Shown: piece by piece, positions 16,695 to 24,703 of the stretch
How the letters are laid out: each line of letters opens with the position of its first letter
How positions within the stretch are numbered: position 1 is the first letter of the stretch
NCBI GenBank assembly: GCA_024639825.1
Contig: JAHEGH010000024.1
Span: 1 to 40,635 of the forward strand
DNA length: 40,635 bases
Reading direction: 5' to 3'
Origin: Gammaproteobacteria bacterium
Lineage (GTDB): Bacteria > Pseudomonadota > Gammaproteobacteria > Steroidobacterales > Woeseiaceae
Position numbers and translations under genes: made by a program
The notes under the pieces: model-generated
What the model was told of the DNA's origin: nothing
Databases searched by the model: none
What the model saw: only the letters and a program-made list of their open reading frames with translations

Positions 16695-18978
16695 ACTGGC
16701 CACCCGCGTCGGTGAGAAAGTCGCCAGGCGGGTCCGCCTGCAGGGACACGTCCAGGGCGTCGGGTTTCGCCCGTTCGTCTACCGGCTTGCACGCAGACAC
16801 GGCGTCCAAGGTCATGTTCAGAACCAACTGGGCCAGGTTGAAGTCGTTGCTGTCGGTGAATTTGAGACCATCGAACGATTTACGCACGACCTTATCGCTT
16901 GTGCTCCACCCTTATCGTCGCCGGCGTTGGCAGCTGTTGAGAGCATAGACGTCCCGGAGGTCGATGGGTTCGAGATTATCGAAAGCCTTGCGAATTCAGA
17001 GGCTCAGATATTTGTCCCGCCCGACTACTTCATGTGCGATGACTGCAGACATGAACTGCAGGATCCTGCTGATCGTCGCCACGCATACCCGTTTATTAAC
17101 TGCACACAATGCGGACCGCGTTACACATTAATCGAGGCACTGCCTTACGATCGGCCCAATACGAGCATGAAGGGTTTTCCCTTGTGTCCGGATTGTGAGG
17201 CCGAGTATTTAGACCCGGCGGATCGCCGCTTTCATGCCGAGCCCGTGGCCTGCGCAAAATGTGGTCCGCAGCTGTCGTTCGTCGAGCAGGGCTCAGCGCC
17301 CGTGGAGGAGACGAGTTCGGCTCTGGCGCGGGCAGTTGCAGCGATAAGCGCCGGTGATGTTGTCGCGGTGAAAGGTATTGGCGGCTATCACCTGGTGGTT
17401 GACGCACACAACGAGGAGGCCGTGGCCAGGCTTCGCGATCGCAAGCGCCGTCCCCATAAACCCCTGGCTGTCATGTTTCCCGTTGCGGGTGACGATGGAC
17501 TCGATGCAGTGCGTGAATCGGTCGCACTGACTGAAGAAGAGGCTGAAATCGCGGTGGGTCCGATTCGACCGATCGTGCTGGCAACGCGTCGGGCCGGTTG
17601 TGCGCTGGCAAGCAACGTGGCACCGGGTCTCAATGAGATCGGTGTGTTTCTTCCCTATAGCCCATTACACCAGCTATTGCTCGATGCGTTCGGTGGGCCT
17701 GTGGTCGCAACCTCCGGGAATATCAGCGGTGAGCCTGTGCTGACTGACAACAAGGAAGCCGAGGGTCGTTTAAATACGGTTGCGGACGCTTTTCTGCAGC
17801 ACAACCGGCCAATTGTGCGCCCCGCTGACGACCCCGTTTATCGGCGCGTTGGCGGGCGGATGCGGCCACTGCGCATCGGACGCGGCTGCGCGCCACGCGA
17901 GTTGACTCTCCCGTGGACTCAGTCGGAACCGCTGCTGGCCGTTGGCGGACACATGAAAGGCACGGTCGCTCTCAGCTGGGACAGGCGTGTCGTCGTGTCG
18001 CCGCACATCGGCGAGATGGACAGTCCGCGCAGTCTCGATGTGTTCGAGCAGGTCGCAAGCGATCTGCAGGCACTCTATGGCGTGCGTGCAACGCGGGTTG
18101 TTTGTGATGCGCACCCGGGATACACCACCAACCGCTGGGCGCAGCGACGCTCGCGGTTGCCGGTCGAGACAGTCTGGCACCACGAGGCGCATGCCAGTGC
18201 CGTGGCTGCCGAGTATGCAAATGACCGCGACTGGCTGATGTTCGCCTGGGACGGCGTTGGCCTTGGCCGTGACGGCACACTCTGGGGCGGCGAGGCACTG
18301 TATGGACAACCTGGACGCTGGCAGCGGTTTGCGAGTCTCCGGACTTTCCGTTTACCCGGCGGTGACAAGGCCGGGAGAGAGCCCTGGCGCAGCGCCGCAG
18401 CACTGCATTGGGAGTGTGGCCAGGAGTGGCTTGGGAATAGCGATCCTGATGGCCTGGCGAAGGCCGCGTGGGAGAGCGGCCTCAACTGCCCGGTAACCAG
18501 TGCGGCTGGCCGCCTGTTCGATGCAGCGGCGGCCATGGTCTGTGACTTTCCACAGGCCAGCTTCGAGGCACAGGGGCCGATGATGCTCGAAGCGCTGTGC
18601 CGACATTCTGCGCCGGCTATCGAACTTGCCCTGGAGGAAAGTGACGACGGTGTGCTGCGGCTGGACTGGCAGCCATTGTTGACAGTGCTGCAGGACCCTG
18701 CCGTCGAACCGACGCACCGCGCTGAGATTTTCCATGCCAGTATGGCGGCAGCCATAGTCCGTCAGGCCGAGGCCGCCCGTGGGCGGTATGGCGTGAAGCA
18801 GATTGGGCTGTGTGGTGGCGTGTTCCAGAATCGCTTCCTTAGCGAGCAGTCGTCGAGCTTGCTGGAGAACGCAGGATTTGATGTTTACCTGCCGCAGATA
18901 TTGCCCTGCAATGATGCGGCATTGAGTTATGGGCAGGCTGCAGAAGTTGCGGCACGCGAGGAATTCAATAATGGATGA
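16687..18978 (+). CDS. hypF: Carbamoyltransferase HypF
   Basis: A 763-residue protein, full length for the family. Domains in order are: acylphosphatase (RLQGHVQGVGFRPFVYRLA, about 17-35); two zinc fingers (C117/C120 with C139/C142, and C167/C170 with C189/C192); a YrdC/Sua5 domain with KPLAVMFP; and a Kae1-like carbamoyltransferase domain with HHEAHASAV and the later CGGVFQNRFL. It makes thiocarboxamide cyanide precursor on HypE from carbamoyl phosphate. The start is GTG 16687, overlapping hypD by 8 nt, and it overlaps hypE by 8 nt, so expression is tightly coupled. Confidence 0.96.
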   Translation: MAELATRVGEKVARRVRLQGHVQGVGFRPFVYRLARRHGVQGHVQNQLGQVEVVAVGEFETIERFTHDLIACAPPLSSPALAAVESIDVPEVDGFEIIESLANSEAQIFVPPDYFMCDDCRHELQDPADRRHAYPFINCTQCGPRYTLIEALPYDRPNTSMKGFPLCPDCEAEYLDPADRRFHAEPVACAKCGPQLSFVEQGSAPVEETSSALARAVAAISAGDVVAVKGIGGYHLVVDAHNEEAVARLRDRKRRPHKPLAVMFPVAGDDGLDAVRESVALTEEEAEIAVGPIRPIVLATRRAGCALASNVAPGLNEIGVFLPYSPLHQLLLDAFGGPVVATSGNISGEPVLTDNKEAEGRLNTVADAFLQHNRPIVRPADDPVYRRVGGRMRPLRIGRGCAPRELTLPWTQSEPLLAVGGHMKGTVALSWDRRVVVSPHIGEMDSPRSLDVFEQVASDLQALYGVRATRVVCDAHPGYTTNRWAQRRSRLPVETVWHHEAHASAVAAEYANDRDWLMFAWDGVGLGRDGTLWGGEALYGQPGRWQRFASLRTFRLPGGDKAGREPWRSAAALHWECGQEWLGNSDPDGLAKAAWESGLNCPVTSAAGRLFDAAAAMVCDFPQASFEAQGPMMLEALCRHSAPAIELALEESDDGVLRLDWQPLLTVLQDPAVEPTHRAEIFHASMAAAIVRQAEAARGRYGVKQIGLCGGVFQNRFLSEQSSSLLENAGFDVYLPQILPCNDAALSYGQAAEVAAREEFNNG

Positions 18979-19972
18979 TGATCGTATTTCACTGGCACAC
19001 GGCAATGGTGGCCGTTTTATGCGTGAGCTCATCGAGGACGTGTTCGCGAAAGCACTGTCCGCAAGCGAACTCGACGTTCAGGCCGATGCAGTGCAAATTA
19101 ACCTCGGCGATGGCGAGGTGATGATCACGACCGATGGATTCACGGTGCAACCACTTGAGTTTCCGGGCGGCAATATCGGTTCGCTGGCCATTCATGGCAC
19201 GACCAACGACCTCGCAGTGTCTGGCGCGAAGCCGATGTACATGACATTGAACGCCTTCATTGAGGAAGGATTCGAAGTCGCTCAACTCGAACGAATAATG
19301 GCCAGCCTGGCAGAGGCTGCCGTCGAAGCGGGCGTGCGCATCAGCGCCGGCGACACCAAGGTCGTTCGACGTGGCGAAGGTGGCGGTATCTACCTTGCAA
19401 CGACGGGGGTAGGCGTCAGGCTTCCCGGCGTGAAGCCCTCAATGGACAAGATCCGTGACGGCGACGTGATTATCGTCAGCGGCCCGATCGGTGATCACGG
19501 TACAGCGGTCATGCTGGCGCGCGAGGAGTTCGGCTTACGTGGCGATCTCGTATCTGACGCGGGTCCGGTCATGAGCCTGACCGAACCCCTGCTTGCGCTG
19601 GATGGCCTGCGCTTTATGCGTGACCCGACGCGTGGCGGCATCGCATCGATCGCTCATGAAATTTTAAAAGCCACGGGACTGGGAGTGCGCTTCGAAGCGA
19701 CAGTACCCGTACGCGAACCGGTGCAATCGGTCTGCGACATGCTCGGCTACGATCCTTATTACCTGGCGTGTGAAGGCCGCGTCGTTGCGGTACTCGCGCC
19801 CGACCAGGCCGATGTTGCGGTGGATATATGGCGCCAACTTCCCGCCGGTAAAGAGGCCGTCCGGATTGGCCGCATTAGCGCTGCTGAGCAGCGCGTTATC
19901 CTGGAGACACCGCTTGGCGGCGAGCGCTTCCTTGAAGAACTCGAGGATGACCCGTTGCCGCGTATTTGTTGA
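18971..19972 (+). CDS. hypE: Hydrogenase expression/formation protein HypE
   Basis: The start chosen is ATG 18971 (MDDDRISLAHGNGG), with GAGG at 18958-18961; a longer frame to 18929 lies wholly inside hypF. The 333-residue protein has the AIRS/PurM-type ATP-binding features: LAHGNGG at the N-terminus, the MITTDGFTVQPLEFPGG and GTTNDLAVSGA segments, and FMRDPTRGGIAS. It ends in the strictly conserved PRIC, whose C-terminal Cys333 carries the thiocarbamate that becomes thiocyanate. It is last in the plus-strand hyp operon, convergent with hypA. A 10-bp palindrome (AGGTCGACCT, 19973-19982) sits at the junction. Confidence 0.96.
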   Translation: MDDDRISLAHGNGGRFMRELIEDVFAKALSASELDVQADAVQINLGDGEVMITTDGFTVQPLEFPGGNIGSLAIHGTTNDLAVSGAKPMYMTLNAFIEEGFEVAQLERIMASLAEAAVEAGVRISAGDTKVVRRGEGGGIYLATTGVGVRLPGVKPSMDKIRDGDVIIVSGPIGDHGTAVMLAREEFGLRGDLVSDAGPVMSLTEPLLALDGLRFMRDPTRGGIASIAHEILKATGLGVRFEATVPVREPVQSVCDMLGYDPYYLACEGRVVAVLAPDQADVAVDIWRQLPAGKEAVRIGRISAAEQRVILETPLGGERFLEELEDDPLPRIC

Positions 19973-19980
19973 AGGTCGAC

Positions 19981-20328
19981 CTAGGCCGTCTCGAGTTCCA
20001 CGCTCTGCAGGATCATCTCGTCGCCGCTCACGACAGAAGTGCGAAAATCGCCGCAGTCACCGCAAATAAGACGATTGGCACGGGCCGCTGTTTCGGCATT
20101 GCAGGCACTGCAGCGCACGACAATTGCGGCTTCATCGATAATGAACTCGGCATCGACAGCGATCGTGCCAGCCGACGCCATCGGCCAGGCGTTACGGAGC
20201 AGCCCGGACTCCACACCGGAGAGCGGGCCGACCTTGATTGCTATTCGAGTTACCTGGCTCGCGCCGCGTTCCGTGGCAATTGCCTGCACCTGCTCGAGCA
20301 GGGACAGACATACGGAGAGCTCATGCAT
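19981..20328 (-). CDS. hypA: Hydrogenase nickel incorporation protein HypA
   Basis: A 115-residue protein beginning MHELSV, where His2 is the Ni ligand of the family. The zinc site has C73/C76 (CSAC) and C89/C92 (CGDC). HypA hands Ni to the hydrogenase large subunit together with HypB. It is separated from hypCBDFE by orientation and instead follows the FKBP isomerase gene by 10 bp on the minus strand, so the pair are very likely co-transcribed. Confidence 0.95.
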   Translation of the reverse strand: MHELSVCLSLLEQVQAIATERGASQVTRIAIKVGPLSGVESGLLRNAWPMASAGTIAVDAEFIIDEAAIVVRCSACNAETAARANRLICGDCGDFRTSVVSGDEMILQSVELETA

Positions 20329-20338
20329 CGCCGTGAAT

Positions 20339-20767
20339 TCAGGCGATCTCGACGAGCTCGATCGCGAACGTCAGAGCCTGGCCGGCCAATGGATGATTGG
20401 CATCGACGGTAATCGTGTCGTCATCGACATCGGTCACGACGAGGTTCATGACCTGGCCGTCGGGGCTCTGGCTTTGCAGCTGCATGCCGACCGCCGGTGC
20501 CATGTCTTCGGGTAATGCGGTTTTCGGAACCTGTTGTACCAGTTGATCGCTACGCTCGCCGTAGGCCTGCTCGGGCGGAATCGTAACGGACTTGCTTTCG
20601 CCAACGGCCATGCCGTCCACAGCGCTATCGAAGCCAGGAATAACCTGTCCGCCCCCGAGTGCAAACTCGAGCGGATCGCGGCCGGCGGAACTGTCGAATT
20701 CCGTACCGTCGTTGAGTGTGCCCGTGTAGTGGATGCGGACAGTATCGCCCGTTTTGGCCTGTGTCAT
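20339..20767 (-). CDS. slpA: FKBP-type peptidyl-prolyl isomerase, SlyD/SlpA-like
   Basis: The start chosen is ATG 20767 (MTQAKTGDTVRIHYTGT), with AAGGAG at 20776-20781; a longer frame upstream is unsupported. The 142-residue protein has the FKBP core (DGTEFDSS, PLEFALGGGQVIPGFD, GMAVGESKSVTIPPEQAYGE) and the inserted flap (IF) chaperone segment, ending DDDTITVDANHPLAGQALTF as in SlyD/SlpA. The His/Cys-rich nickel tail of E. coli SlyD is absent. Its position directly upstream of hypA suggests it assists nickel-hydrogenase maturation, as SlyD does (established for E. coli; inferred here). SlpA is the name by length; SlyD-type is equally arguable. Confidence 0.85.
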   Translation of the reverse strand: MTQAKTGDTVRIHYTGTLNDGTEFDSSAGRDPLEFALGGGQVIPGFDSAVDGMAVGESKSVTIPPEQAYGERSDQLVQQVPKTALPEDMAPAVGMQLQSQSPDGQVMNLVVTDVDDDTITVDANHPLAGQALTFAIELVEIA

Positions 20768-20864
20768 GTGATTTGCTCCTTGAGAATTCGGCACTATAGC
20801 AGAAACTGGATGTTGCGATTTTCGAGCAAATCCCGGCATTATTGATGTCTTGTAGCAAGAGTGA

Positions 20865-21071
20865 CTTATTGCGTGGACGAGTGAGAATGGCGCATGGATC
20901 GCAGGATTGTGGGGCAAGAACCTGCTCGACCAGACGCCGCTTGGCGGCATCGAGGATATTTCCATTCTGTTTGGCACACCGTTTACGTCAATCGGCGCAC
21001 CGCTGACCTACGGTATCGAGTTTGACGGGCTCTTTAATCCAAACGTCATACTGCAGCATCAAAACTGGTAA
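20865..21071 (+). pseudogene. C-terminal remnant of a TonB-dependent receptor
   Basis: A 68-codon frame between a TGA (20862-20864) and a TAA (21069-21071) reads SENGAWIAGLWGKNLLDQ near its start and GAPLTYGIEFDG near its end. These resemble the last beta-strands of TonB-dependent outer-membrane receptors (WxxxLWGKNLxD ... P.TYGxxF). No plug domain, barrel body or start codon with a ribosome site precedes it. I interpret it as the tail of a deleted receptor gene. It ends 2 bp before the next gene, which may originally have been downstream of the receptor. Confidence 0.6.
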
Positions 21072-21073
21072 GC

Positions 21074-21751
21074 ATGTTCAAAGTTCCGGGAAAAAGTCGC
21101 CAGACCAGCCTGTTGGTCGAGATACTGATGATCATTATCGGTATCAACGTTGCATTGTGGTTCGAAGGCTGGTTCCAGGACCTGCGGGATGCAGAAACAG
21201 AAGAGCAATACCTGGTCGACCTGCGCGAAGATTTGCGTATCGACCTCAGTAATCTGGATTCCGCGATAGAATGGAACACAGCGAAAATATCCTCGTTGCG
21301 GGACATCGTAAGTCGGCTGGACAAACTGGTCGATGCGCCGCCGGAAGAACAGACGCAGGTTTTTTTCGCTCCGTCCGGCTACGGTTTCTTCCAGCCATCA
21401 GACTTCACGTATCACTCTATGCAGGATAGCGGCGATTTCCGACTCATATCGAACGTAGGGATAAAGAAGGGGATCTTGAAGCTGGAAAGGCGCCATAAGG
21501 AAATCGCGTTAATTCAGAACAATTTCCTGCAGGCACTTGATGATAGCTATATTCCGCTCATGATGAGGAGCTTCGATATTACGACGGGGCAACTTACCGA
21601 TCCCGAAATTGCGCATGATCAGTTGTTCAAAAATTTCTTCGTGTACACGATACAAGACACAGAAATGATGATTTCGCACTACGAGCGGATACGATCGCAG
21701 TCGACGGAACTGATAGAAGCGATCGACCGGGAACTCAGTGATCGTCGCTGA
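21074..21751 (+). CDS. DUF6090-like membrane-anchored protein of unknown function
   Basis: A 225-residue protein. Residues about 12-30 (SLLVEILMIIIGINVALWF) form one transmembrane helix, followed by an E/D/R-rich, probably coiled-coil segment (EEQYLVDLREDLRIDLSNLDSAI). The arrangement, a short basic N-terminus, the LVEI...IIGI.VAL.FE.W helix, and then YL.DLREDL, matches my memory of the DUF6090 family. There are no catalytic motifs. It begins 2 bp after the TonB-receptor remnant. The ribosome site is not obvious. Function is unknown. Confidence 0.65.
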   Translation: MFKVPGKSRQTSLLVEILMIIIGINVALWFEGWFQDLRDAETEEQYLVDLREDLRIDLSNLDSAIEWNTAKISSLRDIVSRLDKLVDAPPEEQTQVFFAPSGYGFFQPSDFTYHSMQDSGDFRLISNVGIKKGILKLERRHKEIALIQNNFLQALDDSYIPLMMRSFDITTGQLTDPEIAHDQLFKNFFVYTIQDTEMMISHYERIRSQSTELIEAIDRELSDRR

Positions 21752-21839
21752 GATTGCTCGACTGGGACAACTACCTATTTGTTTCACCGCTGTCGGGGTC
21801 TAACGTAACTCTGGGGATATGTACGTTGCGGGTGATGCC

Positions 21840-22451
21840 ATGAACGCGTCTTCAGCAAACAGCCACGTCGTACAGCTCGACACGACGGTTCCGGTCTGGG
21901 AGCAGTTTTTCACCGTTGCGCCTCTCGTCCTTGTGGGCACGCGCGATGAGGACGGATCCCTGGATCTGGCCCCCAAGCACATGGTCACCCCGATGGGCTG
22001 GCAGAACTATTTCGGTTTCGTTTGTACGCCACGACACAAGACCTGCAGCAATATCGAGCGCACTGGCGAGTTCACAGTCAGCTATCCGAAGCCATCGCAG
22101 GTGCTGATGTCCAGCCTTGCCGCGTCTCCCAGGGGGGCGGAAGGCAGCAAGCCGGTGATCGATTTCTTCCATACGTTTCCCGCCACGTTGATCGACGGGC
22201 GGTTTATCAAGGATGGTTACCTGTACTTTGAATGTCGGCACACTAAGACGGTGGGCGATTTTGGCGACAACTGTCTTATCACTGGCGAGATCGTCGCCGC
22301 CTATGCCGACGAGCATTACCTGCGGTCTTCAGAGACAGATGACCAGGAGACGATCCATGCGTCGCCGCTATTCGCCTACCTCGCGCCGGGTCGATTCGCG
22401 ACGATAGACCGGTCCAATGCGTTTCCATTCCCGGAGAGTATGAAAAAGTAG
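21840..22451 (+). CDS. Flavin-reductase-like FMN-binding split-barrel protein
   Basis: A 203-residue protein if started at ATG 21840 (GGGTGA 5 nt upstream); ATG 21819 is an alternative. The central region (LVLVGTRDEDGSLDLAPKHM, GFVCTPRHKTCSNIERTGEF, VSYPKPSQ) matches the flavin reductase-like FMN split barrel. Such proteins either supply reduced flavin or bind FMN for other redox steps. It stops 7 bp before the M20 peptidase gene, so the two are probably one transcript. The precise reaction is unknown. Confidence 0.75.
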   Translation: MNASSANSHVVQLDTTVPVWEQFFTVAPLVLVGTRDEDGSLDLAPKHMVTPMGWQNYFGFVCTPRHKTCSNIERTGEFTVSYPKPSQVLMSSLAASPRGAEGSKPVIDFFHTFPATLIDGRFIKDGYLYFECRHTKTVGDFGDNCLITGEIVAAYADEHYLRSSETDDQETIHASPLFAYLAPGRFATIDRSNAFPFPESMKK

Positions 22452-22458
22452 CAGTGAC

Positions 22459-23628
22459 ATGTGCGCGACAAATGCGGCAAGAGTTCTCGACTACGTCAAT
22501 GATCAGCAAGAGGTATTGACGAATCTCATCAAGGACCTGGTTGAAGCGGAATCGCCTTCTGCGCACCCAGAGACACACGATGGTGTCAGACGCATATTGC
22601 GGCTTGCACTGGCCGGTGCCGGTTACGAATCCCGCGAGACCGGCGGCGCGAAGAAACCGAAACATATCTTTGCCAGGCCAGCAAGACGGAAACGTGGCCA
22701 GCCCTCGCAACTGGTACTTGGGCACTACGACACCGTCTGGCCGATTGGCACTATCGACGAACGACCATTCAGCGTTGACGGCAATATCGTTCACGGACCG
22801 GGTTCTTTCGACATGAAAGGCGGTCTGGCCCAGATCGTCCTCGCGTTAATGGCTATCCGCGATCTGGAGCTGGAGACACCGGTCTTGCCAATTATCTTCG
22901 TCAATGCGGACGAAGAGATCGGTAGCCACAGCTCAACGCGCTACATACGCCTGCTGGCTCAGCACGCCGACCGTGCATTGGTACTCGAACCGGCACTCGG
23001 CGGTCGCGGGGATATCAAGACGGCACGCAAAGGCATTGGCCGTTTCACAATCACGGTATTCGGGAAGGCGGCGCACGCCGGGCTGGATCCGGAAGGTGGT
23101 GCCAGCGCGATACTTGAGTTGTCGCATGTCATTCAGAAACTGTTCGCACTCAACGATGTCGACCGGGGCATTACGGTAAACGTTGGCACCGTTGATGGTG
23201 GCATTCAGCCCAATGTGGTCGCGCCGCATAGTAAGGCAGTCGTCGATGTGCGAGTGCCGACAGTCGCAGCCGGCAATGAGATTGAGTACATCATCCATTC
23301 GCTCCAGCCGACCACGCGCGATGTGCGCCTGCACGTGGACGGATACATCGGTCGACCATCTATGGAGCCAACACCGCGTAACCAGAAATTGTGGGAGCGC
23401 GCGAAGCAGGCGGGGGACGAGCTTGGCCTCGATCTGCATCAGGCGCGCGCCGGCGGCGGCTCCGACGGCAATACGACCAGTTTATACGCGGCCACTATCG
23501 ACGGTCTGGGCCCGGTCGGCGATGGCGCTCATGCGGTTCACGAACACCTGTTGATTGACAAGACTCTTGAGCGGGCAGCTTTGTTGACCCTGCTGTTGAC
23601 AGCACCGGCCTTGGGGGGGGCGCACTAA
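22459..23628 (+). CDS. M20 family metallopeptidase, glutamate carboxypeptidase-like
   Basis: A 389-residue protein with the di-zinc M20 set: H89 and D91 in GHYDTVWP, D118 in FDMKGG, catalytic E152 and E153 in NADEEIGS, E177 in LVLEPAL, and a C-terminal His in GAHAVHEH. The inserted dimerisation domain begins near KGIGRFTITVFGKAAHAG. It most resembles the CPG2 type, which cleaves C-terminal glutamate from acyl-amino acids. No signal peptide is visible, so it is probably cytoplasmic. It lies 13 bp before the P-loop gene. Confidence 0.85.
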   Translation: MCATNAARVLDYVNDQQEVLTNLIKDLVEAESPSAHPETHDGVRRILRLALAGAGYESRETGGAKKPKHIFARPARRKRGQPSQLVLGHYDTVWPIGTIDERPFSVDGNIVHGPGSFDMKGGLAQIVLALMAIRDLELETPVLPIIFVNADEEIGSHSSTRYIRLLAQHADRALVLEPALGGRGDIKTARKGIGRFTITVFGKAAHAGLDPEGGASAILELSHVIQKLFALNDVDRGITVNVGTVDGGIQPNVVAPHSKAVVDVRVPTVAAGNEIEYIIHSLQPTTRDVRLHVDGYIGRPSMEPTPRNQKLWERAKQAGDELGLDLHQARAGGGSDGNTTSLYAATIDGLGPVGDGAHAVHEHLLIDKTLERAALLTLLLTAPALGGAH

Positions 23629-23641
23629 AGAGAGGGCGACG

Positions 23642-24703
23642 ATGAGTACCAGGATATACGGTTCGCTGGCACGAATTGCGGATTTTCGGAACAGCAACTT
23701 CGACCTGCAGGACCTGCCACGCTCGGCGTGGGTGACGGGCGACTACGTCGAAGGTGAGGTGGTTGGCGCTGTAACCGAGTTCTACCACATCGAGGATCGC
23801 AGCGGTCACATGGTACGGGTCGAGCCCGGTGACTGGGTGATCGGAGTTCTGGGCGACCGCGCCGCGACACTTGAAGGCGTGGGTAGCTGGCGTGATATCG
23901 AGTCTACTGGTGCCATGCATGCGCTGACCAGTGCGGGCCTGTTTGGCCGCTTCACATCGTATTCCATGTTGCTGCCCGACCCGCTGCGCCTGAAATATCG
24001 TGGTCACCTGTGTCGCAACGACGAGAAGGTGTGTATGTCGCACTTCGCGCCGACTTCCAGCACCCATAATTTTAATGTGCCGACGATCATGCTGGTCGGA
24101 ACGTCAATGTCGGCTGGCAAAACGACGACCGGTCGGCGCGTCTGCAAAGAGTTCGATCGGGCGGGAATGTTTGTCATCGGCAGCAAGCTCACCGGTGCCG
24201 GTCGCTATCGCGACATCCTGAGTTATCTGAAGACCGGGGCAACCGAGATTTTTGATTTTGTCGATGCTGGCCTGCCATCAACGATTGTACCCGAGGCCGA
24301 CTATCGTGCTGCGATCCGGCCATTGCTGAACTACATCAACGATCTCCAGCCGGATCTACTCGTTGCAGAGGCGGGTGCGTCGCCGCTCGAGCCATACAAC
24401 GGTGCAGCCCTGATGGATGAACTCGGGGACAACGTCGTCTGCACGATTCTGTGCGCTTCAGATCCCTATGCGGTCGTTGGCGTGGAGAAGGCATTCGGTT
24501 TGCGGCCTGACCTCGTAGCAGGACCTGCCGCGCAGACCTCAGCCGCTGTTGAGCTCGTCTACAAGCTGTCCGGTTTACAGGCGATCAATATCATCGATCC
24601 TGCAGCGAAGGAGTCGTTTCGACAGTTTCTGAAGAGTGTGCCCGGCATCGAGCGCCGGGCACATCGCAATGGCCGAACCGGGCGGGTATTAATCGGCCAG
24701 TGA
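23642..24703 (+). CDS. P-loop protein, DUF1611-like
   Basis: A 353-residue protein. Residues about 1-140 form an N-terminal domain; a P-loop GTSMSAGKTT follows at 153-162, then GSKLTGAGRYRDILSY and LLVAEAGASPLEP, resembling Walker B and dethiobiotin-synthetase-like folds. This is the layout of the DUF1611 family (COG3367), one member of which (DgcN) acts in D-glutamate catabolism. The adjacent glutamate-carboxypeptidase-like gene fits a role in glutamyl or N-acyl-glutamate metabolism, but that is inference. A good GAGAGGG site precedes the ATG. Its end overlaps the convergent mtrB gene by 15 bp. Confidence 0.6.
   Translation: MSTRIYGSLARIADFRNSNFDLQDLPRSAWVTGDYVEGEVVGAVTEFYHIEDRSGHMVRVEPGDWVIGVLGDRAATLEGVGSWRDIESTGAMHALTSAGLFGRFTSYSMLLPDPLRLKYRGHLCRNDEKVCMSHFAPTSSTHNFNVPTIMLVGTSMSAGKTTTGRRVCKEFDRAGMFVIGSKLTGAGRYRDILSYLKTGATEIFDFVDAGLPSTIVPEADYRAAIRPLLNYINDLQPDLLVAEAGASPLEPYNGAALMDELGDNVVCTILCASDPYAVVGVEKAFGLRPDLVAGPAAQTSAAVELVYKLSGLQAINIIDPAAKESFRQFLKSVPGIERRAHRNGRTGRVLIGQ

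Noticed and set aside
20768-20977. Longer start for the FKBP isomerase giving a 212-residue protein
   Set aside because: The ATG at 20767 has a good AAGGAG site and begins the FKBP fold; the upstream part has no family similarity.
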